A program made the position numbers and the translations under genes. From Mucilaginibacter sp. OK283 (GTDB lineage Bacteria; Bacteroidota; Bacteroidia; Sphingobacteriales; Sphingobacteriaceae): a DNA stretch of 64,000 bases. The stretch lies in the NCBI RefSeq assembly GCF_900110415.1, contig NZ_FODR01000014.1, positions 124,001-188,000 on the forward strand. Reading direction: 5' to 3'. Position 1 is the first letter of the stretch. Every line of letters starts with the position of its first letter. Shown here one piece after another: positions 54,435 to 63,005 of this stretch. The notes under the pieces were generated by a model. The model saw nothing but the letters and a program-made list of their open reading frames with translations. It searched no databases and was not told the DNA's origin.

Positions 54435-55750
54435 TTTATTCTGTTATTAATATCAATTTTTGTTTTGGCATTGAGTACTGTTACCTGCGAAGAAACAAGG
54501 TTATAGTGGCTGCTTACCATTTCATTAAACTTATTAAGTGTTTGTTCAAGGCTTGCCTGTCCTTCAGTGTACAGGTTCAGGTATTTTTGATAATTCTCTT
54601 TTCTTAATAAATATATTTCCTTATTGGCAGTAGCCTGACTTAACGCTTTGTCATAGTCCGTATAAATTTGTCTTACCTGTAAATCTGATTTTATTTTTTG
54701 TTGCTCTGTGTTTTTTTGAGCAAGTAAATAATCATACTTCGCCTTTGAGGTTTGACTCATTGTGTTAGATGATGGGAACGGGATACTAAGCTTTAAACCA
54801 ATATAGCTGCTCGGATACCATTTTACACTACTGTCAAATAATTTACCACTTGTGTTATTTTGCTGACTAGTGCTACTCTGAAAAAAGGAAAGCGCTGGAT
54901 ACTTAGAATACTTTTGCTGTTTCCAATTTGATAAAGCTATCTTTTCCTTTAAAACGCTGTTGGCGAAAGCAACGTTATTATATTCAACAAACGGCTTTGT
55001 GTCAAATTCTGTTAGCGAAAGCTTATTCGCGATCTGTATGTCTTCCTTTTCAGGAATATCACAAAGTATTTTTAATGCTAAATATTGCTGCTTTATCAGA
55101 TATTCAATCTGGTTTTTATTTTCCCGCGTAGTAAGATTGTTTACGTTTGCGTCATTTACATCCTGTTGCTTTATAAGCCCTGCATTATACTTGTTCTTGG
55201 TAATTGCTAATAGACTATCTGAGATAGCTACATTTTGCACGGTGCTAGTCAATTGTTCCTGTAGCGAGACGATATTATAATAACTAGTGGCAATGTTTTC
55301 CCAAAGTTCTTTTAAGGTAAGCTTATTCTCTGACGCATTACTTTCAATATTAAGCTTAGACATTTTTAGATTTTCCCATCCCGTCAGGTTAAAAAGTTTT
55401 ATGTTTATATCATTGCTGAAATTAGTAACATAAGGAACACCCGTCTGCACCTCTTTATATGTCCCTGCCTGACCACCGAACGCCTCTGAAGGGAAAAGGC
55501 TTACGGGTAATTTGGTATTGTGAGTATAGCTAAAAGTGGTATTGCCTGTTGGGTCTGGGACGCTAAGTATGGCTGCCAGCTTTGCTTTTTTGGCCTGGTC
55601 TAACCGGATATAACCGGATTGAACAGAAATACTTTTTGACACTGAATAATTCAATAAGGAGTCAACGGATGTGAATATTTTCTGGGCGTGAACGGAACCG
55701 GAAAGAAAAATGAAACTACCTGTTACAAAGGCCTTAATCTTAATCTTCAT
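54431..55750 (-). CDS. TolC-family outer-membrane protein
   Basis: 439 residues with a signal peptide (AFVTGSFIFLSGSVHAQ). The two helical-hairpin halves (TLKELWENIATSYYNIVSLQ; YTEGQASLEQTLNKFNEMV) and beta segment YPSSYIGLKLSIPFPSSN fit the TolC family. It is 10 bases after the DUF2147 gene and overlaps the adaptor gene, so it belongs to the ABC export operon. Confidence 0.9.
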   Translation of the reverse strand: MKIKIKAFVTGSFIFLSGSVHAQKIFTSVDSLLNYSVSKSISVQSGYIRLDQAKKAKLAAILSVPDPTGNTTFSYTHNTKLPVSLFPSEAFGGQAGTYKEVQTGVPYVTNFSNDINIKLFNLTGWENLKMSKLNIESNASENKLTLKELWENIATSYYNIVSLQEQLTSTVQNVAISDSLLAITKNKYNAGLIKQQDVNDANVNNLTTRENKNQIEYLIKQQYLALKILCDIPEKEDIQIANKLSLTEFDTKPFVEYNNVAFANSVLKEKIALSNWKQQKYSKYPALSFFQSSTSQQNNTSGKLFDSSVKWYPSSYIGLKLSIPFPSSNTMSQTSKAKYDYLLAQKNTEQQKIKSDLQVRQIYTDYDKALSQATANKEIYLLRKENYQKYLNLYTEGQASLEQTLNKFNEMVSSHYNLVSSQVTVLNAKTKIDINNRIK

Positions 55751-55760
55751 CTGCAGGATC

Positions 55761-56150
55761 TTATTTTATTCTTGTTAGGTATACAGTTCTGCTGATCAGC
55801 ATCTTCTTGGCCACCATTTTTAAATGATCTGGGTCAATCACAGTAACATTTACGTCAAGTTGAATATCCGCGTCCTCAGGGTGCATGAGACCTTTGAAAG
55901 TTTTTGAAGGCTCATTGTATTTCAATTTCTTCAGGATAATTACCCCGTTTTTTGATGGCGTATGGCTGTCATTTATTATTTTTCCATAATAGTTACTGTC
56001 TTTAGCTAGATATATTTCGATATCCATGGCTTTATCCTTTAGCCCGATTTTCCAGTTGCCGATAACGCCTTCATTTGTTTGGCAAAAGGCGCCCAATCCT
56101 CCAAAAAGGAGAATAATTAAAACGCTTGCGCGAATGCTTAATGTTGTCAT
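55761..56150 (-). CDS. DUF2147-like secreted protein
   Basis: 129 residues with a signal peptide (ASVLIILLFGGLGAFCQ). The mature part EGVIGNWKIGLKDKAMDIEIY, then NYYGKIINDSHTPSKNGVIIL and KTFKGLMHPEDADI matches the DUF2147 beta fold found in small periplasmic proteins of unknown function. The 10-base gap to the TolC gene places it in the exporter operon. Confidence 0.75.
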   Translation of the reverse strand: MTTLSIRASVLIILLFGGLGAFCQTNEGVIGNWKIGLKDKAMDIEIYLAKDSNYYGKIINDSHTPSKNGVIILKKLKYNEPSKTFKGLMHPEDADIQLDVNVTVIDPDHLKMVAKKMLISRTVYLTRIK

Positions 56151-56293
56151 ATTCTTTTATTTTGGGACAAAGATTTACATATATCCCATTGACAGCAATT
56201 GTACGTTAGCCGAAATGGACAAATTGAGGATTGAACGGGATGAAGAAGCCCAAAACCGTTGGTTTCAGCAGCAATGAAAATAGTGCGACCTTA

Positions 56294-57133
56294 TTAATAA
56301 AATACAAACCTTGATGGTTTTATCGTTATGCCAAGTCTTAACATCTGCCTTTTTTCCTTGTAATCAAGTAAGTTTTCGGCATATCCTGTGAACCACTGAA
56401 GTGTTATATATTGATTTTCATTTTTATTCAGCCGGTAACTGACTTGCGTTTGAAGCGAGCCCCGCCAGTCAAATTTGTGTCCTTTTCGCACGGTTGCGTC
56501 AATCATTAGCCTTTGGTTTAATGTCTTCCATTGGTATGCTACTTCAAGCTTCCCTACATAATCCAGTAAATCGGGGTTGTCGGCTTCATATTGAAAAGGT
56601 ATCCAAAAGTTCAAATACAGCCTTGACCTTTTTGAGGCTTCAATCGCCCAATTGAGTGCAAGCCTGTTCCAACTTCTAGAATAAATACTGTCTTTACCGT
56701 TAGATTCATGCTCGAAAGCTACCGACAGACTTATCAGTTTTTGTTTGTAATAAAAGAATTTACTAATTGCGATTGAGGGATTATAATTTGTTTCTGCGAA
56801 AGGGCTGCTTTTACGGTAAATATCCCAAAAAGACTTTTGAGTATAACTCAGGTAGAGAACGGTGTTAAAGGGCAAAACTGCATTGGTAAGCCGCTGTTTA
56901 AAGCTGATTTGAAATTTGACATCGGAATTATATTTAGTTGGCTGAGTATTGACCGGAACGCCGGTTATAAAATAATTGTCCTTATAAATGGTAAATGACG
57001 GGGAGTTTTTTATAAGGGCACTAATTGAATCCTTCGCCTGGAACGTTTGAGCTTCCGCAATATTACAACAAACAAACAATAGGGCAGTTGTAGAAATTCT
57101 GCCGGCGGCAAGAACAGCAAGGCCCCGAGTCAT
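56294..57133 (-). CDS. pldA: Outer-membrane phospholipase A (OMPLA)
   Basis: About 279 residues from MTRGLAVLAAGRISTTALL, whose signal peptide ends near IAEAQ. A 12-strand barrel with the catalytic triad pattern in HESNG...SRSWNRL: H142, S144 and N156 counted from this start. The C-terminus ends in a Phe-Tyr pair suitable for barrel assembly. OMPLA hydrolyses phospholipids that reach the outer leaflet when the envelope is disturbed, and needs calcium and dimerisation. The open frame begins at 57211, but ATG 57133 starts the signal peptide. It lies between the LytTR gene and the exporter genes on the same strand, an unusual partner set. Confidence 0.85.
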   Translation of the reverse strand: MTRGLAVLAAGRISTTALLFVCCNIAEAQTFQAKDSISALIKNSPSFTIYKDNYFITGVPVNTQPTKYNSDVKFQISFKQRLTNAVLPFNTVLYLSYTQKSFWDIYRKSSPFAETNYNPSIAISKFFYYKQKLISLSVAFEHESNGKDSIYSRSWNRLALNWAIEASKRSRLYLNFWIPFQYEADNPDLLDYVGKLEVAYQWKTLNQRLMIDATVRKGHKFDWRGSLQTQVSYRLNKNENQYITLQWFTGYAENLLDYKEKRQMLRLGITIKPSRFVFY

Positions 57134-57304
57134 ATTAAAAATATTGCGCGCGTGCACTGCTAGTTGATTGCAAATAACGTGTATTTTGGACGTCTTTATG
57201 ATTTGTGGCATAAGTGTTTTACTAAGCAGTAAAACTTTGGAATAATAGGGTAATACGAAAAGAGAATTTGCCTGAACTGGACAAAATGGAACCCGAACGT
57301 ATTT

Positions 57305-58063
57305 TCATTGTGAAAGCCATTCCACAAAAAATGTGGTTTTTAATTTGCCTACCAATATCTGTTCGTTAAACGGCACGCTAAGGTTGATTATAATTTTTCT
57401 GTCAAAGAAATGGGCGGCGTCTTTTATTGCTTTACGATTTACGAGATGTTGCCGGTTGGCTCTGAAAAATGAAGGGGCAAAAAAACTCTCAAGGTCTTCA
57501 AGGCTTTCATTAACGAGAAATCTCTTCTGTCCAAGTGTATAGGCGAAGGTATATCCATCTTCAACAAAAAAAACTGCTATACTGCTGGCTTCCAGTGGAA
57601 TTATTTTATCTGCCTGCCGGATGATTATAGCGCTTTTTTTAGGCGCAATTTTTGTTTCTAAAAGGCTCAGCTGCTCTTTATAATTCTCGTTATTTCTCGT
57701 AAACCTTTTCTCTAGCGTAGTATATTTTGCCAGCGCTTTTTCTATAGTTGCTTTGTTAAATGGTTTCAATATGTAATCAATGCCAGTTGCTTCAAAGGCC
57801 TCTGAGAAATAGTTGTTGTAAGCCGTGCAGAATATAACTGGAACCTGGTTCTTCATTTTTTTTAATATTTCAAAACTAAGGCCATCGCCCAATTGAATAT
57901 CCGAAAAAATAAGATCTGTATCTGTATGGCTTTTAAAGTATTCAACAGCATCTTCAACAGAATGTAGCAATCCATCAATCTCTACATCTGGATTTACTGC
58001 AAGTATGGTCCTTTTCAAATCTTTTGCCGTAAGCTTCTCGTCTTCTATAATTACAACTTTCAT
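57305..58063 (-). CDS. LytTR-family response regulator
   Basis: 252 residues. Receiver with E7/D8, phospho-acceptor D55 in LIFSDIQLGD and K in YILKPF. LytTR part: AIIIRQADKIIPLEASSIA, VFFVEDGYTFAYTL and FFRANRQHLVNRKAIKD, with a more diverged DNA-binding domain than the other three in the window. Its ATG overlaps the kinase stop (58060-58063). The genes for OMPLA and the ABC exporter follow. Confidence 0.9.
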   Translation of the reverse strand: MKVVIIEDEKLTAKDLKRTILAVNPDVEIDGLLHSVEDAVEYFKSHTDTDLIFSDIQLGDGLSFEILKKMKNQVPVIFCTAYNNYFSEAFEATGIDYILKPFNKATIEKALAKYTTLEKRFTRNNENYKEQLSLLETKIAPKKSAIIIRQADKIIPLEASSIAVFFVEDGYTFAYTLGQKRFLVNESLEDLESFFAPSFFRANRQHLVNRKAIKDAAHFFDRKIIINLSVPFNEQILVGKLKTTFFVEWLSQ

Positions 58064-59088
58064 ATTTGAATACCATTTAACAGATGCAATTTAGCAGTGA
58101 ACTCGTCCTTGGTGTCTGTAATTTCTACATCCTTATTTGCAATAATTCTGTAGCGTTGGTTTAGGTTTTTTAATCCGGTGCCAGTGGTTTCCACAGCGTT
58201 TGCTAGCATTTTATTGTTGCTAACCAAGATAGCCCCCCCGCCGATGCAGTTGATCTTTATGCGCAATGGTCTTTTTTCTGTAAATGAGTTATGTTTAAGT
58301 GCATTCTCAACTAATGTTTGCAGGGCATACGCAGGTATTTGCATTTTGTACACATCGTATGGGATGCACACATCAAAAATAACGGAGCTTTCAAAACGTA
58401 TTTTCTGCAAATCAATATAATCGTTGGTAAATTTCAATTCCTGCTCCACTGACACCATGTCGCTTTTATGCATCTGAACAGAATAGCGCAAAAAATCAGA
58501 AAGTTTTATTGAGTAATTTTCAGCTTCATCAGGATTCTCCTTTATTAAAGATTTCAATACGCTAAGTGTATTAAACAAAAAGTGGGGTTGCAATTGCTGC
58601 AACAGCACCTGTTTCTGTGCCTCAAGATTACTCACTTTAAGTTCCTGTATTTCAATTTCAACATTTTTGTTTTTTTGTGTTGCCAATATAGAATTACAAA
58701 TTATTAAAATGATGGCGTTAACGGCAAGCATTGAAACAGAAGGGTAAACAATTAAAATATATTTTCTAAAAAGCAGTTCACCTTCAGAGATAAAAGATGG
58801 TGCCGGAAATAATGCTCTAATAAAAATTAGTAATACTTGCAAAGTGGCCACAAAAGCAAAACTGGAAATATACCATTTCCAATTTTTAGATGCTCTAAAA
58901 TAGCGGATGATGGCAACATTAATGACCCAGAATATAAGTACATTAAGCATAATAGCCAAGCCTGCAAACAAAATATATGAGGACTGTGCCTTGTTAAATA
59001 TGTAAAAGGGTGCAACGCCGTATAAAGCAATTATCGGCGACGAAATAAGAGCAGTTCTGATCAATCTTCTGTATAAATCTCTATCCAT
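58060..59088 (-). CDS. LytS/His_kinase-family sensor histidine kinase
   Basis: 342 residues. Four membrane helices (ALISSPIIALYGVAPFYI; YILFAGLAIMLNVLIFWVIN; FAFVATLQVLLIFIRALF; VSMLAVNAIILIICNSIL), then the kinase core with H169 in LQPHFLFNTLSVLKS, N box TLVENALKHNSF and GTGLKNLNQRY. It pairs with the overlapping LytTR gene. Just upstream, 59118-59144 holds the first codons of a lost TetR gene. Confidence 0.9.
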   Translation of the reverse strand: MDRDLYRRLIRTALISSPIIALYGVAPFYIFNKAQSSYILFAGLAIMLNVLIFWVINVAIIRYFRASKNWKWYISSFAFVATLQVLLIFIRALFPAPSFISEGELLFRKYILIVYPSVSMLAVNAIILIICNSILATQKNKNVEIEIQELKVSNLEAQKQVLLQQLQPHFLFNTLSVLKSLIKENPDEAENYSIKLSDFLRYSVQMHKSDMVSVEQELKFTNDYIDLQKIRFESSVIFDVCIPYDVYKMQIPAYALQTLVENALKHNSFTEKRPLRIKINCIGGGAILVSNNKMLANAVETTGTGLKNLNQRYRIIANKDVEITDTKDEFTAKLHLLNGIQI

Positions 59089-59117
59089 ATCACTACATTT
59101 TTATAAGCGTTCACGTC

Positions 59118-59410
59118 TTATACAGATGCTCTTTTATAAAACATATTTATTAAACAAAATTGTTAAATACAAAAGTAAAAATATACTTTTTAATTCCAAA
59201 TCGTTTTTCGAAAGATTAACTCAAATTAAAATGCAGGAAATCATTGACTTTATATCCCCCAGGTGCTATTAAGTTCGTTTTTAGCGCGAAAACGGGAAAT
59301 TTCTGATAGAGATTAAGATAAAGGATACAATATCTTTAATTTAAGCATCTAAAAAAATTAACTTCATAATGACATTCTTTCTTTCCATAATAAACTTGAC
59401 ATAGGTTTCC
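59118..59410. repeat. Direct repeat copy 1: TetR-A 3' end, spacer and TetR-B 5' relic
   Basis: The copy includes the last codons of the intact TetR gene at 59341, a spacer with AACAAAATTGTT (inverted AACAA/TTGTT arms), and ATG 59144 beginning MFYKRASV then a stop; the intact equivalent begins MFYKKDSY at 51025. The TetR-B gene is thus deleted here and the kinase gene follows. Confidence 0.8.
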
Positions 59411-59946
59411 TTATCCATCGACAGGATGTGGCGAAGGAGTGTCTGACCTAAAAATGGAAAAGAACATAATGAAATTAATGTTATCATGAATTGTGCTGGG
59501 TGGATCGGTTTCATAGCTCCAGCTTTTACTTCACCTTCAATCCCTTCTGTCACATCTTTTACCCTTGCTTCCCGTTCCTCTTTATTTAATGCCAGGGCGG
59601 CCAGTTCAGGATTGGCATTCAATTCCGTAATAATGAACATTTCCAGGTAAGGGTGTTGTAATGATCTTTCTAAAAAAAATTCTATAAACTTTTCGGTTTG
59701 CTCTCTAAACGTGATCGCTTGCTCAGAAATAGATTGAATTTTTGTTTGCATCTCGATCATCGCTTCCTGAAGAACAGTATCTAATAGTTTTTTCCTGCTG
59801 CGGTAATAATAATGTATGGAGGCACGGTTAATTCCGGCTGCATCAGCAATATCTTGTGTAGTAGCATGTATGTTGCCATCTACAAAGAATACCTTCTTTG
59901 CGGTGTCCTTAATAAGTTGTTCCGTTTCTGTGGCTAAAATTTCCAT
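59341..59946 (-). CDS. TetR-family transcriptional regulator (TetR-A)
   Basis: 201 residues. The helix-turn-helix is TTQDIADAAGINRASIHYYYRSRKKL; the C-terminal domain ends VKFIMERKNVIMKLIFLDA. TAACAAAAATGTTA (59957-59970), with arms TAACA/TGTTA, lies upstream of its start and may be an operator. The gene leads the run kinase-LytTR-OMPLA-exporter on the same strand and may regulate it, with 252 bases between it and the kinase gene. Confidence 0.85.
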   Translation of the reverse strand: MEILATETEQLIKDTAKKVFFVDGNIHATTQDIADAAGINRASIHYYYRSRKKLLDTVLQEAMIEMQTKIQSISEQAITFREQTEKFIEFFLERSLQHPYLEMFIITELNANPELAALALNKEEREARVKDVTEGIEGEVKAGAMKPIHPAQFMITLISLCSFPFLGQTLLRHILSMDKETYVKFIMERKNVIMKLIFLDA

Positions 59947-60212
59947 TGATTAACATGTTTAACAAAAATGTTATGCAAAGGTATTGTTTTTTAATCAGCA
60001 TACTATTCAGTTGTAATTCTATGAATATTGATTAAGTAAGGGAAGTCAATCTATTTAATTTGCTTTGGGCGATACCACGATTGAAACCGAAGAAGTCATC
60101 TATTTAATGTTAAGCAAGGTACGATGGTCGACTCGCAACGCAGGATGTCACTAAATTAAACTACATTTCCAGGAATATCAGGAAATTGATTAGAAGGGAT
60201 AATTTATAGTAA

Positions 60213-60756
60213 TTATCTACTTCGTTTGTTTCGTCCACCTGCCTTATTAGAAACATTAGCCTCATACAAGGAAATTACCTTTTTTTGCGTTTCAATAATG
60301 TCTGTTAAATCCTTTAGCTTTTCGCCTTTTGAACTCAATTCGGTTTCAAGTTCGAGAATACGATTTTGAAGTGTCACCATGTCTTTACTGAACATGCTTT
60401 TCAAAGGTTCCTCATTCAAATAATATAGAAACAGATTCTTATTTAGTAGCCTCGAAAATAAAATCAGCTTATCAATATCTACTGATTCTCTTTTATAAAT
60501 ACCAAAGAGTGTTGATTCATAAGGGTCATAAGACAAAATATCCTTATAAATGGCTGCCGCCTCATCGTATTTATCCGGGAATTTCCTCAATGCGAATCCC
60601 AGGTTTAACTTTGCTATTGTAAATCGAGGGCTAATTTCAACGGCCTTTTGAAAGCAATTGATAGCTTCAGGAGTGTCCTGAAATATATCATGATAAATCA
60701 ACCCCAGGTTATTTAAAGCCTCAACATTTTTAGGATTTAAGCGAAGTGCTTTTATG
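60213..60756 (-). pseudogene. 5'-truncated TPR-protein gene
   Basis: The minus-strand frame reads TIKALRLNPKNVEALNNLGL directly after a stop at about 60757, then FTIAKLNLGFALRKFPDKYD and a coiled-coil tail MVTLQNRILELETELSSKGE ending in a basic KAGGRNKRSR. The first readable residues already lie inside a TPR repeat, so the front of the gene is missing. Translation could only start inside the repeat at a TTG (60701). Confidence 0.65.
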
Positions 60757-60894
60757 GTTTATCCAGGTTTAGCATATTCCCCAGGTGAATAACGATGACA
60801 AGAGGACATTCTCGAAAACTTGACCACACCATTCCTGCTCTGCTTTCATTCAATTGTATATGAATGGGTCGAGGGGATACACAGCTAATTTGTT

Positions 60895-61260
60895 AATGAT
60901 TTTGTTCTCCCGGGATTAACTGACGTTGTCTTGTTCTGAAAAGATAATCCATGAATAACAAAATGTTAAAAGGAACTAAATACAGTAAAACAGAAGTGGC
61001 AATTTTTATAATTCCCAAAGTTGTGCTTGATAAGTTTAAGCCAAATCCTGAGAAATAGGAGCCGCACGGTAGGGTTTTAAATTTGAATGGGATGTAGTCA
61101 GAATCAATAGAAGTATCGTGATAGTGACACCTGCAATAATCAGCCCGATTTTTTTAGTGGTTATTGGTTCTAAAGTTTTAGTTGCTTCAGGTTGAATATT
61201 AGCCGCTATATTGTTGATTGTGCATCCCCCATGCCATGTGCAGGCAGCCATCGCCATCAA
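60895..61260 (-). pseudogene. Frameshifted small membrane-protein gene, unknown family
   Basis: A frame from the start region near 61230 reads KTLEPITTKKIGLIIAGVTI then TILLLILTTSHSNLKPYR (one membrane helix) and stops at about 61036. One base away, another frame continues GLNLSSTTLGIIKIATSVLL, YLVPFNILLFMDYLF and ends LIPGEQNH. Joined by a single-base shift these make a plausible two-helix membrane protein. I cannot name it. Confidence 0.4.
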
Positions 61261-61360
61261 TCATAATACTGATGCGTTTATAGTTATTAGAAAAAAGAGC
61301 ATCGATAGATAAATATAACAAGTTAAGCGGCAAATAAATGCCGCTTAACTGTTTCGCATT

Positions 61361-62989
61361 TTAGTAGCCCGGGTTTTGTTCTAAAACCGCATCCTTATTT
61401 AGTTGAATTTCTGAAAGCGGAATTGGCAGTAAAAGATTTTTAGCGACAATCCCAACGGTTGGATGTACTGCATCAGTGGCGTTAAGACGGATAGCACGGT
61501 CAACAAGTGTACCGGTACGCATCAGGGTTAACCTTCTGTTTTCTTCACCTATCAACTCACGCGCCCGTTCATCAAGTATAAAATCCATAGTCATTTGCGA
61601 GCCGGTTACCAGCGGGGCCCGGGCCCGGGTACGCAAAATATTGATACTTGCAGCGGCTTCGGCGTTTTTACCTTGTTTTACCTGGGCTTCCGCCATTAAA
61701 AGGTAAGTTTCACCCAAACGCATCATAATAAAGTCCTTTATCATGGCATAGCCAAAGGTATCATTGGGGTCAAACGCGCCCCATTTAGTAGTGCTTGGGC
61801 AGATTCTGAACAATGTATCGGTACCGGTAAACGGAACCGGTTTACCATAAAGTGCGCTATAGGTGGCGGATGGGTCGTTATAATAATATTGCCTTCTGAT
61901 ATTGTTGTTCGAGTTACGCATATCGCCTGCAGGGTATAAACCATATAGTACCCAGTTACTTAAACGTAATCTTGCAATACTGCGGCCACCCAATGAATCA
62001 CATGGCAACATACCGGGCACCTGGTAATAGGCAGCTCCCCAAACACGGCGCTGCTGCGCATTATCAACGTTGCCGCCTACTACCGTGTTTGGATTTTCTT
62101 GCTCGAGTACCCAAATAGCTTCGGAGCTACCCTGCGAACGGCGCTGATTGCCATACACAAACATATCGGAATAATAATCGCCCCTGCCGCTTGCCCTAAC
62201 ACCATAACGGGAGTTAACGAGGCTGAATTTACCGCTGCTGATAACTGCCTGGGCCTGTTGCTCGGCAAGGTCGTTTTTACCCATGCGCAAATACGCTTCG
62301 GCCAGCAGCTGCATCGCCATGTATTTATTTGCCCGGCCAACAGCTTTGCCCTGCATATTCACTTTGCTGCCGGTACTGTTAAGGTCGGCAAGGTTGGTAC
62401 TCGCATAAGTAAGATCGCTAACGATCTGCGCATTCACGGCATCAAGTGCTGTGCGTGTAAAATTAGCCTTGTAGCCGCTTACCGGGGCGGTAACGAGCGG
62501 CACTTTACCAAAAAGGGTGGCCAGGTTATTGTAAGCATAGGCCCTAAAGAATTTTGCCTCGGCTTCAACCTGTTTTTTGCCTACCAAAGTAATCTTGGTA
62601 GTCGTCGGATTTTCGGCAGAAGCAATAATAATGTTGGCATTGTTAATCAACGCGTAATACTTACTCCAGATGTAAGATGCAGCGGCATCTGTATTGGTTA
62701 ACAGGCTGTAATTATAATAGGGCACTTCAATGCCCTCTTGCTGTGCGGTGGCATTGGCCACATCGGTTCCAACCTGCCAAACGCTTGGCCAACCCTGACG
62801 GCCTGAGTAAGTTAAAATACCGGTTTCATAATTATAGAGGCCAATGGCAGATGCCTCGAATCCTAATGAGTCAGTTAATGTTAACGGCGTATATGAAGAG
62901 TAGGGTTTTTCGTCGAGATAGTTTTTTTTACATGACGTAATTGTCACGGCAAGTATGCATACAACACCCAATATTGAATATTTTTTCAT
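61361..62989 (-). CDS. SusD/RagB-family outer-membrane nutrient-binding lipoprotein
   Basis: 542 residues. Lipobox in ILAVTITSCKKNYLDEKPY, the SusD N-terminal motif. TPR-like helices follow (AKFFRAYAYNNLATLFGKVP) and the C-terminal domain has MIKDFIMMRLGETYLLMAEA, then NAEAAASINILRTRARAP and LDERARELIGEENRR. It caps the SusC-like TonB porin encoded upstream and binds a glycan or similar polymer at the cell surface. No glycoside hydrolase is inside the window, so the substrate is unknown. Confidence 0.95.
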   Translation of the reverse strand: MKKYSILGVVCILAVTITSCKKNYLDEKPYSSYTPLTLTDSLGFEASAIGLYNYETGILTYSGRQGWPSVWQVGTDVANATAQQEGIEVPYYNYSLLTNTDAAASYIWSKYYALINNANIIIASAENPTTTKITLVGKKQVEAEAKFFRAYAYNNLATLFGKVPLVTAPVSGYKANFTRTALDAVNAQIVSDLTYASTNLADLNSTGSKVNMQGKAVGRANKYMAMQLLAEAYLRMGKNDLAEQQAQAVISSGKFSLVNSRYGVRASGRGDYYSDMFVYGNQRRSQGSSEAIWVLEQENPNTVVGGNVDNAQQRRVWGAAYYQVPGMLPCDSLGGRSIARLRLSNWVLYGLYPAGDMRNSNNNIRRQYYYNDPSATYSALYGKPVPFTGTDTLFRICPSTTKWGAFDPNDTFGYAMIKDFIMMRLGETYLLMAEAQVKQGKNAEAAASINILRTRARAPLVTGSQMTMDFILDERARELIGEENRRLTLMRTGTLVDRAIRLNATDAVHPTVGIVAKNLLLPIPLSEIQLNKDAVLEQNPGY

Positions 62990-63005
62990 GTCTTTTACGT
63001 TTAAC

